64,000 nucleotides of DNA from Rhizophagus prolifer (GCA_019425655.1 NQWY01024828.1:1-64000), one strand, 5' to 3'. Shown: positions 14,555-25,279, counted from the first letter of the stretch. Notes: generated from the sequence alone by a model not told the origin. Program-made: numbers and translations.

Positions 14555-16962
14555 ATGAATTATACAGCAAAAGAAATTGCACAAATTACCAATTCTGAAA
14601 TTATCGGAAACGGCGAAATCAAAATCAAAAATATTGCTTTTGACAGCCGAACTATTTATTCTACAAAACATACTGCATTTTTAGCGATCAATACCAAAAA
14701 GAATTCCGGGCAAAAATATATAGAGAATGTTATAGAAAAAGGAATTGATACGATTATCACTGAACATCAAATTGACAATTCTTCTATCAATCAAATCATT
14801 ACAAAAAATTCGGTTGAATTTTTACAGACTCTTGCCAAATACCATTTCGAACATTCTGACATCAATTCGATTGGAATAACCGGAAGCAATGGAAAAACAA
14901 TTCTGAAAGAATGGCTGTATCAATGTCTTTCTAATGAGTTTGTAACGGTTAAAAGCCCGAAAAGTTTTAATTCTCAAATTGGTTTGCCTCTGTCACTATT
15001 GCAAATCGATAAAAAACACGAATTAGGAATTTTCGAAGTTGGAATTTCCAAACCTGATGAAATGGAAAAACAGGAAAATGTTTTCCACCCGAAGATTGGA
15101 TTATTAACGCATATTGGAACTGCTCACTCAGCTAATTTCAGTTCCGAAGAAGAATTAATTAAAGAAAAATTAAAACTGTTCAAACATTCAGAAATTATAT
15201 TTTATAATTCTGATAACGAATTGACAGACAATCTTACGGATTAAAGAACAATAATGAAATCACTATAATTTCTGATGTTAATGACCGAATGCAGGATATT
15301 AAAATCAAATATTTTGAAGAAGAATTTTCACTTCCGATCAATCAAAGAGATGAGGCAACACTAACCAATGTATTGGCTTTGATAGGAATTTTGAAAGAGT
15401 TGAAGCTATCAAATCTTCAGATTAAAGAAAAAATCGATGCGCTCAAAGTGATTGAAATGCGTCTGGAAAGCATTGAAGGCATTAGAAATAATCTGATTAT
15501 CAATGATTCTTATAATTTGGATTTAGATTCTTTGAAAATTGCGTTTCAGTTCATCGGCGAATATAACAAACCAAAAAAATCTCTGATTCTTACAGATATT
15601 CTTGATACAAATGAGAATTCTCAAGAGTTATATTCCGAAGTTTCTGAGCTAGTGAATGAACAGAAATTTGATAAAGTTTTTTTGATTGGAGAGGAAATCA
15701 GCTCATTTTATAAAATATTTAGTTCCGAAACCTTTACTTTTAATAATACAAATCAATTTATTGAAAGTAAAGTCATTAATGATTTAGAAAACCAGGTTAT
15801 TCTTCTGAAAGGTGCAAGAAAATTCGAGATTGAAAAAATCAAGGAAATTCTTGAGCTCAGAAAACACGATACAGTTTTGGAAATCAATCTGAATGCTATT
15901 CTTCATAACATTAATTTTCATAAATCATTATTAAAACCCGAAACCAAAATGATGGCAATGGTAAAAGCCAATGCATATGGATTGGGAAGTTATGAGATTT
16001 CAGAATTTCTGCAGCATCATCATATTGATTATCTTGGTGTTGCATTTGCAGATGAAGGTGTTGAACTGAGAAAAAAAGGAATCACAACTCCGATTATTGT
16101 TATGAATCCTGAACAACACAGTTACGACAGCGTTATCGAATATAATCTGGAACCGGAAATCTACAGTCTTCGGGTTTTAGAATTATTCAATGAGCAATTG
16201 ATAAAATCAGGAAATCAGCAGAAATATCCGATTCACATCAAATTGGAAACAGGAATGCATCGTCTTGGTTTTAAGGATTTTGAATTAGATGAATTAACTG
16301 AAAAATTAAACGCTATGAATGTCAAAGTTCAAAGTATTTTCAGTCATCTCTCATCTTCTGATATGCCGGAAGAAAAAGAATTTACATTGAATCAATTAAA
16401 AACATTTGAAAAAAATTCGAGTTATTTGATTGATAAATTGGATTATCAACCAATCAGACATATCCTTAATTCTTCTGGAATTACCAATTACACTGACTAT
16501 CAATATAATATGGTAAGAATAGGAATCGGAATGATTGGAGAAACTTCAAACCCGGAAATTAAAAAGCAGCTTCAACATTCAGTCAGTTTTAAAACCGTTA
16601 TTTCTCAAATTTCTGATATAAAAACTGGAGAATCTGTTGGTTATAGCAGAAGATTCAAAGCGGAAGAAGATACAAAGATTGCCACCATACCTGTTGGTTA
16701 TGCGGACGGAATTCCGAGATTGATTGGAAACAAGGTCGGGAATATTGGTATCAACAATCAACTTTGCCCAATTGTCGGAAGCATCTGTATGGATATGATG
16801 ATGATTGATGTAAATAATGTAAATGCAAAAGAAGGCGATTCCGTAACAATTTTTAATTCGAATCCATCATTAGAAGAATTTGCAAAATATTGTGGCACCA
16901 TTACTTATGAAGTATTAACTTCAATTTCTCCCAGAGTCAAAAGAATCTATATAAAAAATTAA
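14555..16962 (+). pseudogene. MurF / alanine racemase fusion, frameshifted as given
   Basis: In Bacteroidota MurF (adds D-Ala-D-Ala to the UDP-MurNAc-tripeptide) and alanine racemase (makes D-Ala) are one polypeptide. The MurF part starts MNYTAKEIAQITNSEIIG and carries the ATP loop GITGSNGKT; the racemase part shows the PLP-Lys motif MVKANAYGLG and the C-terminal GYADGIPRL and GSICMDMMMIDV. The frame from 14555 stops at 15244 (NELTDNLTD), while the conserved sequence goes on in the -1 frame (LKNNNEITIISDVNDR) from about 15241 to 16962. One missing base, most simply a T in GGATTAAAG, explains it. A sequencing error is as likely as a true mutation because the product is essential. It is followed 2 bases later by the patatin gene. 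Confidence 0.88.
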
Positions 16963-16964
16963 CA

Positions 16965-19121
16965 ATGATCAAGAAGCTCTTCTATCTGATTCCATTTTTA
17001 GCTTATCTGATGTGTTATTCTCAGATAAAGGAAAATCTTGTCATTCCGAAAAATCCTAAAATTGGATTGTCTCTTTCCGGAGGTGGCGCAAAAGGATTTA
17101 CACACGTTGGTGTTTTGAAAGTTTTGGATTCTCTTGGTGTTAAAATCGATTATATCTCCGGAACCAGTATGGGTGCAATTGTCGGTGGACTTTATGCGGC
17201 TGGTTATACAGGTAAAGACATCGAAAAAATCGTAATGGATACCGATTTCTACTCATTAATAACCGACCCAAAAACCCGACAGGAAACCAGTTTTTTCAAC
17301 AAAAGTGTTGATAAATATCTGTTTACCGTTCCCTTGAAAAATGGAAAGATTACATTTCCCTCTTCTATTAGTACCGGTCAGAGAAATGTTTACCTGCTGA
17401 AAGAACTTCTGAGAAACGTTTCAAATATTGATGATTTCTCCAAACTTCCGATTCCTTTTATGTGCATCGGAACCAATATAGAAAGCGGTCAGATGAAGAT
17501 TTTTGAGAATGGCGATTTGGTTTCGTCTATTATGGCGAGTTCCGCATTTCCTTCGCTTTTAGATCCTGTGAAAGTTGGTGATAGTATTTATGTTGATGGT
17601 GCGATGACGGTCAATTTTCCTTCAAAACCTTTGAAAGATAAAGGAATTGATATTGTTATTGGTGTTGACCTCAATCAGCCTTTGGCAAAACGTGAGAATC
17701 TGAATAGCATTATTTCCATTCTTAATCAAATCATTGATATCAACATCAAAAAGGAAACACTCAACCAGTATAAGTACACAGATATCAATATCAAACCGGA
17801 CCTTACCGGAATGACTGCTACAAGTTATGATGATAAACGGAAAATCTTGGACAGTGGTTATGTTGAAGCGCAAAAATATGTTGATATTCTTAACAAATTA
17901 CCAAAACGGAATTTTGACAGAATTAGATCATCAATCAATCCAATTTATTCCAGCGTTTACAAAATAGACAGCCTTGTTGTAGAAAACGGACGGATCTATA
18001 AATCCAACTACATTCGTGGAAAAATGGGGCTTAAACTGCCTTCTATGCAGACTTATGGAAGCGTGAATAAAATGATTGATAAATTGTACGCGACCAACAA
18101 TTATAAATTCATCAATTACGATATTGTTCAGGAAAATAACAGCAGTTATCTCAAGTTATATGTCACTGAGGATGAATCTCGTCATTTTTTGAAATTTGGA
18201 CTCCATTACGACGAAGTTTTCAAGACCGGATTGTTGCTCAATTATTCAGCAAAGCGGTTGTTATTTAGAAACTCCAATTTGTCTTTAGATGTAGTAATTG
18301 GTGATAATCCGAGATATTATTTCAACTACTTTATAGATAACGGATATATTCCTGGTTTTGGTTTATATTCATCAGGAATGACATTTAACCTCAAAAATTT
18401 TGACAATAATACAACCGAAACTTGGGACTGGTTCAGAAATGAGGTTTTTATTCAGTCCGTTTGGAAAGATAAATTTGCAATCGGCGGAGGTTTGAGTCAT
18501 GATTATTTCGAAAGTGAGAGTAATGGTACGAATAAAATCATTGAAAAGTATCTTAATCCTTATGTTTTCTTAAAAAGTGATACACAGAACGACCGCGATT
18601 TTCCGACAAAAGGATTTTATCTTAACGCTGAAGGGAAGATCATTGATCTTTTCAATTCGGATTTAGAGAAAAAGCCAATCAATATAAAAGCAGATATCAA
18701 GATGAACTTCTATATCTCGAAAATGTTTACTTACCGTTTGAATCTGTATGGCGGAATCACGATTGGCGATAATTTACCTTCTTTTTATCAATATAGAGTC
18801 GGTGGAATCTTTGAGCAGCCTATTGTCAATTATAAACAATTTGCTGGTTATCCGTTTGCATCTTTGACAGATAATAATATATTCATTGCTTCCAATGATC
18901 TACAATTGAGATTCAATAAAAACTATTTCCTGATAGGGAATTTCAGTTTTGCAAATATGTTCAGCTCTATCAAATTTGAAGACGCTGTCAAGCTCAATTA
19001 CAGTTCTATCGGACTCACCGCTGGTTACAAATCTCCTTTTGGCCAGATAAAAGTTAACTTCAGCAAATCTCTTAACAAACATAAAGGCGTTTTCAGTGTC
19101 ATCTTAGGACATTGGTTTTAA
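16965..19121 (+). CDS. Patatin-like phospholipase with outer-membrane beta-barrel
   Basis: 718 residues. A signal peptide is followed by a patatin domain: oxyanion-hole motif GLSLSGGGAKG (residues 34-44), nucleophile elbow GTSMG (66-70) and the catalytic DGA near residue 210. A POTRA-like linker (about 335-410) and a C-terminal Omp85/BamA-type barrel ending in HWF complete it. The architecture matches the PlpD-type autotransported lipases (type Vd secretion), in which the barrel delivers the patatin domain to the surface. It starts 2 bases after the racemase stop and may be co-transcribed with it. Confidence 0.9.
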   Translation: MIKKLFYLIPFLAYLMCYSQIKENLVIPKNPKIGLSLSGGGAKGFTHVGVLKVLDSLGVKIDYISGTSMGAIVGGLYAAGYTGKDIEKIVMDTDFYSLITDPKTRQETSFFNKSVDKYLFTVPLKNGKITFPSSISTGQRNVYLLKELLRNVSNIDDFSKLPIPFMCIGTNIESGQMKIFENGDLVSSIMASSAFPSLLDPVKVGDSIYVDGAMTVNFPSKPLKDKGIDIVIGVDLNQPLAKRENLNSIISILNQIIDINIKKETLNQYKYTDINIKPDLTGMTATSYDDKRKILDSGYVEAQKYVDILNKLPKRNFDRIRSSINPIYSSVYKIDSLVVENGRIYKSNYIRGKMGLKLPSMQTYGSVNKMIDKLYATNNYKFINYDIVQENNSSYLKLYVTEDESRHFLKFGLHYDEVFKTGLLLNYSAKRLLFRNSNLSLDVVIGDNPRYYFNYFIDNGYIPGFGLYSSGMTFNLKNFDNNTTETWDWFRNEVFIQSVWKDKFAIGGGLSHDYFESESNGTNKIIEKYLNPYVFLKSDTQNDRDFPTKGFYLNAEGKIIDLFNSDLEKKPINIKADIKMNFYISKMFTYRLNLYGGITIGDNLPSFYQYRVGGIFEQPIVNYKQFAGYPFASLTDNNIFIASNDLQLRFNKNYFLIGNFSFANMFSSIKFEDAVKLNYSSIGLTAGYKSPFGQIKVNFSKSLNKHKGVFSVILGHWF

Positions 19122-19125
19122 AAAT

Positions 19126-19542
19126 ATGATAAACTATTTTTTTGAAGAAATTGATAAGGTGGAAATCCATTCACACACATCAGAATGGCTGGAAAACTTG
19201 ATTCTGGCAGAGCACAAGAAGCTAGGCGAAATTAATTATATCTTTTGCGATGACGAGTATCTTCTCAAGGTCAATCAGGATTATCTCGACCACGATTATT
19301 ATACAGATATCATCACATTTGACTATGTAAAGGGAAAAACCATTTCGGGAGATATTTTCGTATCTTTGCCGCGCATTTTGGACAACGCTTCTATTCTATC
19401 CCAAAACTATGAATCAGAATTCAATCGCGTTTTGGCTCACGGGATTCTTCATCTTTGCGGATACAAGGATAAAACCGAGGAAGAACAAACCCAAATGCGA
19501 GCAAAAGAAGATTTTTATATCAATCAATTTAAAAATTTTTAG
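19126..19542 (+). CDS. ybeY: rRNA maturation endoribonuclease YbeY
   Basis: A zinc metalloprotein for 16S rRNA 3'-end processing and ribosome quality control. The signature is HGILHLCGYKD, with two metal His and Asp in place of the third His, a variant common in Bacteroidota. Ahead of it are the conserved NYIFCDDEYLLKVNQDYL and DIITFDY stretches. 138 residues is a normal length. It begins 4 bases after the patatin gene. Confidence 0.92.
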   Translation: MINYFFEEIDKVEIHSHTSEWLENLILAEHKKLGEINYIFCDDEYLLKVNQDYLDHDYYTDIITFDYVKGKTISGDIFVSLPRILDNASILSQNYESEFNRVLAHGILHLCGYKDKTEEEQTQMRAKEDFYINQFKNF

Positions 19543-19550
19543 GAGCTATT

Positions 19551-19640
19551 TCCCGCTTTCCGCTCATACTCCTCACGCCAATGCTTTTCCCAAAGCTAGC
19601 TGCAGGGTAACCGCTACAAAGCGAAGAATGAGCTTCGACG
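19551..19640. repeat. Degenerate GC-rich intergenic repeat (copy 2)
   Basis: Starts a few bases after ybeY with GAGCTATTTCCCGCTTTCCG and includes GCTTTTCCCAAAGCTAGC. It is GC-rich against an AT-rich background and shares the word GCTTTTCCCAAA with the element at 53998-54150. Non-coding. Confidence 0.5.
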
Positions 19641-19700
19641 ATTCAATAAAATAATTAAAAACATTGAGTCAATCGGGGCTAGTTTCAATATTATGGTCAA

Positions 19701-19716
19701 TGTTCCACGTGAAACA
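19701..19716 (+). promoter_or_regulatory. parS: parS-like ParB binding site 1
   Basis: TGTTCCACGTGAAACA differs at one base from the widely conserved ParB site TGTTTCACGTGAAACA. It lies 20 bases before the mnmG start codon. An identical 16-mer lies just after mnmG. Confidence 0.85.
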
Positions 19717-19736
19717 TTAACTTTAAAATATAGAAT

Positions 19737-21582
19737 ATGATAAGCGAAATATATGACGTAATTGTAGTTGGAGCAGGTCACGCTGGTTGCGAGCAATCTT
19801 GGTTCAAAAACGCTCCTTGTCACAATGAATATGCAAACCATTGGACAAATGAGCTGTAATCCTGCAATGGGAGGAATTGCAAAAGGACAAATTGTAAGAG
19901 AAATAGATGCAATGGGAGGCTATTCCGGTATTGTAGCGGATAAATCAGCCATCCAGTTCAAGATGCTGAATCTTTCCAAAGGTCCTGCGATGTGGTCTCC
20001 AAGAACACAAAATGATAGAATGATGTTTGCTGAAGAATGGCGTTTGGCACTTGAAAATACACCTAATCTTGACTTTTTCCAAGATATGGTAAAGCAATTA
20101 ATTATAGAAAATAACAAAGTTGCCGGAGTTGTAACTTCTCTTGGAATCGAAATCAAAGCGAAGTCTGTTGTTTTAACAAACGGAACTTTCCTTAATGGAT
20201 TGATTCACGTTGGAGATAAACAATTAGGTGGCGGAAGGATGGGCGAACCCAGAGCTTTCGGAATCACAGAACAACTGGTTTCTCTAGGCTTTGAAGCTGG
20301 TAGAATGAAGACTGGAACTCCTCCACGTGTTGATGGAAGAAGCTTGGATTATTCCAAAATGGAAGAACAAAAAGGCGATGAAAATCCACAGAAATTCAGT
20401 TATTTAGATACACCTAAGTTAACGAAACAATTAAGCTGTCATATCGTTTATACCAACGAAACTGTACACGACATTTTACGTGAAGGATTTGACAGAAGTC
20501 CTATGTTTAACGGAACAATTCAGAGTTTAGGACCAAGATATTGCCCAAGTATTGAAGATAAAATCAATCGTTTTGCAGAGCGGAACAGACATCAATTATT
20601 CGTTGAACCAGAAGGCTGGAAAACTGTAGAAATCTATGTGAATGGATTCAGTTCTTCTCTTCCAGAAGATGTTCAAATCAAAGCAATGAAGCACATTCCA
20701 GGTTTCGAAAATGTAAAAGTATTCCGTCCTGGTTATGCCATAGAATATGACTACTTCCCTCCTACCCAATTGAATCACACATTGGAAACAAAATTGGTTG
20801 AAAACCTTTATTTTGCTGGTCAAATCAACGGAACAACAGGTTATGAAGAAGCTGCCGGACAAGGATTAATTGCCGGAATCAATGCCCATAATAAAGTTCA
20901 CGATAAAGGAGAATTTATCCTCAATAGAGACGAAGCATATATAGGTGTATTAATTGATGATTTGATTACAAAAGGAACAGAAGAACCTTATAGAATGTTC
21001 ACTTCCAGAGCTGAATATAGATTACTTCTTAGACAAGATAATGCGGATATCAGATTAACTGAAAAGGCATATAATCTTGGTTTAGCAAAAGAAGATAGAC
21101 TAAGAAAAGTGGAAGAAAAAATTACTAAAAGTGATGAATTAGAGACTTTTCTTAGAGAAACTTCTCTTAAACCGGGAATTATCAATCCTATCCTTGAAAC
21201 AATAGAATCCTCTCCTGTTGACCAAGCTTACAGAGCTGCTCAAATTCTCACTCGCCCAAATATGACTTTGGATAGATTAGAAGCAATTGAAGCGATTAAA
21301 GATGTAGCTTCCACTTATACTGATGAAGTAAGAGAACAAGCTGAAATCAATATCAAATACAAAGGTTACATAGAGAAAGAAAAAGAAAATGTAGCAAAAC
21401 TTAATAGATTGGAAACTATCAGGATTCCAGAAGATTTTGATTATTCAAAAATCACCTCTCTTTCTGCTGAAGCCAAACAAAAAATGGGTAAAGTAAAACC
21501 TAAAACTATTGCTCAGGCAGGTAGAATTAGCGGTGTTTCGCCAGCAGATATTAATGTTCTTCTGATTTATTTAGGTAGATAA
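19737..21582 (+). pseudogene. mnmG: tRNA uridine-5-carboxymethylaminomethyl modification enzyme, frameshifted as given
   Basis: MnmG (GidA) with MnmE modifies the wobble uridine of several tRNAs using FAD and NADH. The expected start MISEIYDVIVVGAGHAGCE is at 19737, but the FAD loop breaks off at about 19793 and the rest (SNLGSKTLLVTMNM onward to VLLIYLGR) continues in another frame to 21582. Against E. coli MnmG, where GHAGTE is followed by AAMAAARMG, about 17 bases of an alanine-rich stretch are missing. The body of the protein is perfect, with SCNPAMGGIAKG, TGTPPRVDGRS and GTTGYEEAAGQGL. A collapsed GCA-type repeat in the assembly is a likely cause. Two parS sites flank the gene. Confidence 0.9.
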
Positions 21583-21591
21583 AATTATAAA

Positions 21592-21607
21592 TGTTCCACG
21601 TGAAACA
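21592..21607 (+). promoter_or_regulatory. parS: parS-like ParB binding site 2
   Basis: TGTTCCACGTGAAACA, identical over 16 bases to the site at 19701, placed 9 bases after the mnmG stop codon and just before its terminator. Confidence 0.85.
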
Positions 21608-21611
21608 TACT

Positions 21612-21645
21612 AAGAACAATGTTATTTTCATTGTTCTTTTTGTTT
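21612..21645 (+). terminator. Terminator of mnmG
   Basis: Perfect 10-bp stem AAGAACAATG/CATTGTTCTT, 7-base loop, then a T-rich tail. Confidence 0.9.
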
Positions 21646-21665
21646 AAAAAAATTTGAAATAATTT

Positions 21666-22487
21666 ATGAAAATTAAAGACCATTTTCTTACACAAGAAGA
21701 ATTTGAAATTGTAGAAACTGATACAAAAGGTGTTTTCAAAACCTCCCCTATTCCTTCTAATATTTCAAAATATTATGAGAGTGAAGATTATATTTCGCAT
21801 CATCAGGATTCTGGAAGTTTGAAAGAAAAGCTTTATAAATTTCTGCAGTCCTTTAATCTTCAATACAAAAAAAATATTCTTGTTGACAGAATTAAAAATG
21901 GTTCTAGCGTTTTGGATTATGGTTGTGGTGCTGGAGAATTTGTAAAATATATTGAAAATGATTTTAAAACTTTTGGATTTGAACCCAATTCAGATGCCAG
22001 AAATGCTGCAATCAATAAAACTCAAAAAGCAAAAATTATTGATGATATTACTTCAATAGAAAATGAATCTTTAGAAGCAATTACACTTTGGCATGTTTTC
22101 GAACACATAGAAAATCAAAGCGAGATGTTGGAAGCATTTAATCAAAAATTAAAAGAAAAAGGATTGCTAATTATTGCTGTCCCAAATCCAACTTCGTATG
22201 ATGCGAAACATTATAAAGAATTTTGGGCAGCTTATGATGTACCGAGACACATCTATCATTTTTCAAAAAAAGGAATGGAAAATCTGATTTCTAAAAATCC
22301 GGATTGGAAATTAAGAAAAATAAAACCGCTCCTACTCGATTCATTTTATATTTCTATGTTGAGTGAAAAATATAAAAAATCACCTCTTTTTTGGCTAAAA
22401 GCAGTCTATCATGGAACAGTTTCTAACGTAAAGGCACTTTTTTCCAACGAATTTTCAAGTTTGATATATATTATCGAAAAAAATTAG
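21666..22487 (+). CDS. Class I SAM-dependent methyltransferase
   Basis: 273 residues. The SAM-binding motif I is VLDYGCGAGEFVKYI (near residue 83), motif II FGFEPNSDARNAA follows, and LWHVFEHIENQ is the catalytic-region motif of the Methyltransf_23-type family. An N-terminal segment of about 75 residues (a small domain with EFEIVETDTKGVFKTSPIP) precedes it. Such proteins often act on sugars or quinone precursors, but the substrate cannot be assigned. It stands alone between two terminators. Confidence 0.85.
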   Translation: MKIKDHFLTQEEFEIVETDTKGVFKTSPIPSNISKYYESEDYISHHQDSGSLKEKLYKFLQSFNLQYKKNILVDRIKNGSSVLDYGCGAGEFVKYIENDFKTFGFEPNSDARNAAINKTQKAKIIDDITSIENESLEAITLWHVFEHIENQSEMLEAFNQKLKEKGLLIIAVPNPTSYDAKHYKEFWAAYDVPRHIYHFSKKGMENLISKNPDWKLRKIKPLLLDSFYISMLSEKYKKSPLFWLKAVYHGTVSNVKALFSNEFSSLIYIIEKN

Positions 22488-22656
22488 AAAATCGATTTTT
22501 GATGTATTTCTGAAGGTCAATTCTCAGCTATTTTGTTCAAAAATTGTTAATAATTACAAAAAATAGAAAATCTCAAGTTATTTTTAATCTAAAATTAAAA
22601 TCACTGAGAATCGCTTAAAAAAATTTATTTGAACCTTGCTTAAGTATAAGCAAAAT

Positions 22657-22686
22657 AAAAACCGACAAAAATTTGCCGGTTTTTTA
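22657..22686. terminator. Bidirectional terminator between convergent genes
   Basis: AAAACCG and CGGTTTT with an inner CAAA/TTTG pair form a stem with one mismatch and flanking A and T runs. It serves the methyltransferase gene and pgk. Confidence 0.8.
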
Positions 22687-22709
22687 AATTTATGCGAAAA
22701 AGTAAATTT

Positions 22710-23900
22710 CTATTTGTTAATGGCAGCAACTCCCGGAAGTTCCAACCCCTCTAAACTTTCCAACATTGCTCCACCTCCTGTTGAAACATAACTCACTTTA
22801 TCAGAATAACCAAACTGTTTTACGAAAGCAACACTGTCACCTCCACCAACTAATGAGAAAGCTCCCAACTTTGTAGCTTCAGCAATACTATCTCCTAAAG
22901 CTTTAGTTCCGGCAGCAAAATTAGACATTTCGAAAACACCGATTGGACCGTTCCACAGGATTGTTTTAGAATTTAGTAAAACATCATTGAAAATTTCTCT
23001 AGATCTAGGACCTGCATCCAAGCCTTGCCAATTTTCCGGTATCTCTCTGATACTGCACTCTTTTCTGTTAGAATCATTATTGAAATCATCAGCAATAATA
23101 ACATCCGTCGGAAGATAAACTTCTACATTATGTTGTTTTGCTTTAGCTAAAATTTCTAGAGCAAGATTCAATTTATCATCTTCAACAATGGACTTTCCAA
23201 TTTTTCCACCAAGCGCTTTAATAAAAGTAAAAGACATTCCACCACCAATTATCAGGTTATCAATTGCCGGAAGAATATTTTCTATTATTGTAATTTTTGT
23301 TGAAACTTTAGAACCTCCAAGTATCGCAGTTACAGGCTTTTCACCAGATTTAAGTACTTTATCAATAGCAATCAATTCTTTTTCCATTAGTAAACCGAAA
23401 AATTTAGTAGAAGGAAAGAATTGAGCAATTACGGCTGTAGAAGCATGTGCTCTGTGAGCTGTTCCAAAAGCGTCATTAACATAAGCATCACCTAATCTTG
23501 AAAGCTGTTCAGCAAAGGCTTCATCACCCTTTTCTTCTTCATTGTGAAAACGTAGATTTTCCAATAACAAGATTTCTCCCGGCTGAAGTTCAGCTGCTGC
23601 TTGTTCTGCCTTCTCTCCTACCGATTCTTCAACAAATTTTACTTCTTTACCGAGAACTTTAGAAACTTCTTCTAAAACATGCTTAAGAGAGTATTTGTCA
23701 TTCACTTCACCTTTTGGTCTACCAAGGTGAGTCATTAATATTACTGAACCACCATCATTAAGGATCTTATCTACAGTTGGTTTTACAGCCGTAATCCTTG
23801 TATTATCAGTTACATTAAGATTTTCATCCTGAGGAACATTGAAATCAACTCTTACTAAAGCTTTCTTGTTTTTAAAATCGAAATCCTTTATTGTTTTCAT
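22710..23900 (-). CDS. pgk: Phosphoglycerate kinase
   Basis: Glycolytic transfer of phosphate from 1,3-bisphosphoglycerate to ADP. The 396 residues are a normal bacterial length. Visible marks are [10 protein letters not shown] and [11 protein letters not shown] at the N-terminus, [57 protein letters not shown] and the C-terminal [13 protein letters not shown] with STGGGAMLE. The gene is single, with its own promoter at 23958-23965. Confidence 0.97.
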   Translation of the reverse strand: MKTIKDFDFKNKKALVRVDFNVPQDENLNVTDNTRITAVKPTVDKILNDGGSVILMTHLGRPKGEVNDKYSLKHVLEEVSKVLGKEVKFVEESVGEKAEQAAAELQPGEILLLENLRFHNEEEKGDEAFAEQLSRLGDAYVNDAFGTAHRAHASTAVIAQFFPSTKFFGLLMEKELIAIDKVLKSGEKPVTAILGGSKVSTKITIIENILPAIDNLIIGGGMSFTFIKALGGKIGKSIVEDDKLNLALEILAKAKQHNVEVYLPTDVIIADDFNNDSNRKECSIREIPENWQGLDAGPRSREIFNDVLLNSKTILWNGPIGVFEMSNFAAGTKALGDSIAEATKLGAFSLVGGGDSVAFVKQFGYSDKVSYVSTGGGAMLESLEGLELPGVAAINK

Positions 23901-23957
23901 TAAATTTTTATTTGAGGTTTTTAATAGAGAATGAAAATTTTTTCTCTCTTTGTTTCA

Positions 23958-23965
23958 CAAATTTA
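23958..23965 (-). promoter_or_regulatory. -7 element (TAAATTTG) of pgk
   Basis: The minus strand reads TAAATTTG, a TAnnTTTG match, giving a leader of about 50 bases before the pgk ATG. Confidence 0.55.
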
Positions 23966-24609
23966 AAACTTATTCCCTCCTTTCGGAAATTTTATTCTCA
24001 AAAAAATTCCACAAAGTCAATTTACAATCATAAACAACTTCTTTTCTTTTTTTAAAAAAAATAAGATTGTAGTATATTGTTGTAGACGAGAGTTTGCGGA
24101 TAACTAAATTGTAAATATTTCATCACAGGAATTAATTCTTAATCAATAAGAATTCAACATAATATTTATTTTGATTTTCAGTAAATTAAATACATTACTA
24201 ACAATTGTTTATAACTCCAATATTTTATGAATATTTAAAACTCTAATGCGGATAAAAGAAGCAAATATGAAATAAAAGTTTTCCGAAATTTTTGATCAAA
24301 CATTTTTAGAAAATCTGTATTACAAAATTTGATGAATTTTAAAAGAAATATTTAATAGAAGTTTTCCACAGGTTTTCTAACAATTTTTAACATTGTATTA
24401 TCTAATAATTAATAATTTTAAAAATTGTTTGTTTTTTATATATCATAATACAAATTATATTGATGTATAATTAATTATTATGAGTTATATTTATCAATGG
24501 TATTAAAATATCATACCAACAATTGCAAAATATGTAGTAATTTTATAAATAAATAATTCAACCACTAACCTATTCGAACCAACAATTGATAAATATTAAA
24601 TAAATAAAA
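23966..24609. other. Long AT-rich gap with DnaA-box-like words (candidate origin region)
   Basis: About 640 bases without a credible gene, far richer in A and T than the flanks. TGCGGATAA, one mismatch from the DnaA box TGTGGATAA, occurs twice (24096-24104 and 24247-24255), and TTTTCCACA occurs at 24362-24370. The three parS sites of the window lie within 7 kb of this gap. ParB sites cluster near replication origins, so an origin here is possible, but the DnaA-like words are few and imperfect. Confidence 0.3.
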
Positions 24610-25041
24610 ATGAAAAAGATAGCATTAGCCGCGGATCACGCCGGTTTTGAATATAAAGAAATTATTAAAAAATATCTTGAAACTAAATATGAAGTTCAGG
24701 ATTTTGGAACCTATTCTGCTGATTCTGTAGATTATCCGGACTTTGTACATCCTGCAGCATCATCTGTTGAAAACGGAGAAAACGAATCAGGTATCCTTAT
24801 TTGCGGAAGCGGAAATGGTGTTCAAATTACCGCAAACAAGCATCAGAAAATAAGATGTGCGCTTTGTTGGATGCCGGAAATTGCTTCTCTTGCAAGACAG
24901 CATAACGATGCGAATATGATTTCTATTCCTGCAAGATTCATTTCAAAAGAATTGGCTATAGAAATTGTAGATAAATTTCTCACTACTGATTTCGAAGGAG
25001 GGAGACATCAGAAAAGGGTTGATAAAATTGCATTTTGCTAA
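24610..25041 (+). CDS. rpiB: Ribose-5-phosphate isomerase B
   Basis: Interconverts ribose 5-phosphate and ribulose 5-phosphate. The 143 residues show the RpiB/LacAB signature: IALAADHAGFEYKE at the start, DYPDFVHPAA, the catalytic Cys and phosphate loop ICGSGNGVQITANK, and ARQHNDANMISIPAR. It has a terminator directly behind it and is probably transcribed alone. It is the first gene right of the AT-rich gap. Confidence 0.95.
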   Translation: MKKIALAADHAGFEYKEIIKKYLETKYEVQDFGTYSADSVDYPDFVHPAASSVENGENESGILICGSGNGVQITANKHQKIRCALCWMPEIASLARQHNDANMISIPARFISKELAIEIVDKFLTTDFEGGRHQKRVDKIAFC

Positions 25042-25047
25042 ATATAG

Positions 25048-25075
25048 GGCTTACATTTTTGTAAGTCTTTTTTTT
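25048..25075 (+). terminator. Terminator of rpiB
   Basis: GGCTTAC/GTAAGTC (one wobble pair), 6-base loop, then eight T. Confidence 0.85.
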
Positions 25076-25111
25076 GAAATTAAATGGAAATTCATATTAT
25101 TAATAAAGTTG

Positions 25112-25119
25112 TATCTTTG
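25112..25119 (+). promoter_or_regulatory. -7 element (TATCTTTG) of rnr
   Basis: TATCTTTG matches TAnnTTTG. The leader would be about 155 bases, long for this genome, and I see no clear riboswitch fold in it. Confidence 0.5.
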
Positions 25120-25279
25120 CAGTGCATTTCACAGAGAAAGTTCTTTCTCACGAAACCATAAATTAATATAAAGGTTTCCAAAACTCCCCTATTTTTATTA
25201 TATATTTATTGAATAAAATAATCCGATTATGGATTATTATTGTTGTTGATAAATGATGTTGAATTATAATTATAAACAA

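Noticed and set aside
15230-15250. Programmed -1 frameshift in murF-alr
   Set aside because: No slippery heptamer and no downstream stem; the fusion is uninterrupted in the family as I know it.
20322-20340. Further parS site (CCACGTG inside mnmG)
   Set aside because: Only the central CACGTG matches; the flanks do not fit the 16-bp consensus.
25120-25279. Riboswitch in the long rnr leader
   Set aside because: No conserved aptamer sequence or strong stem-loop could be recognised by eye.
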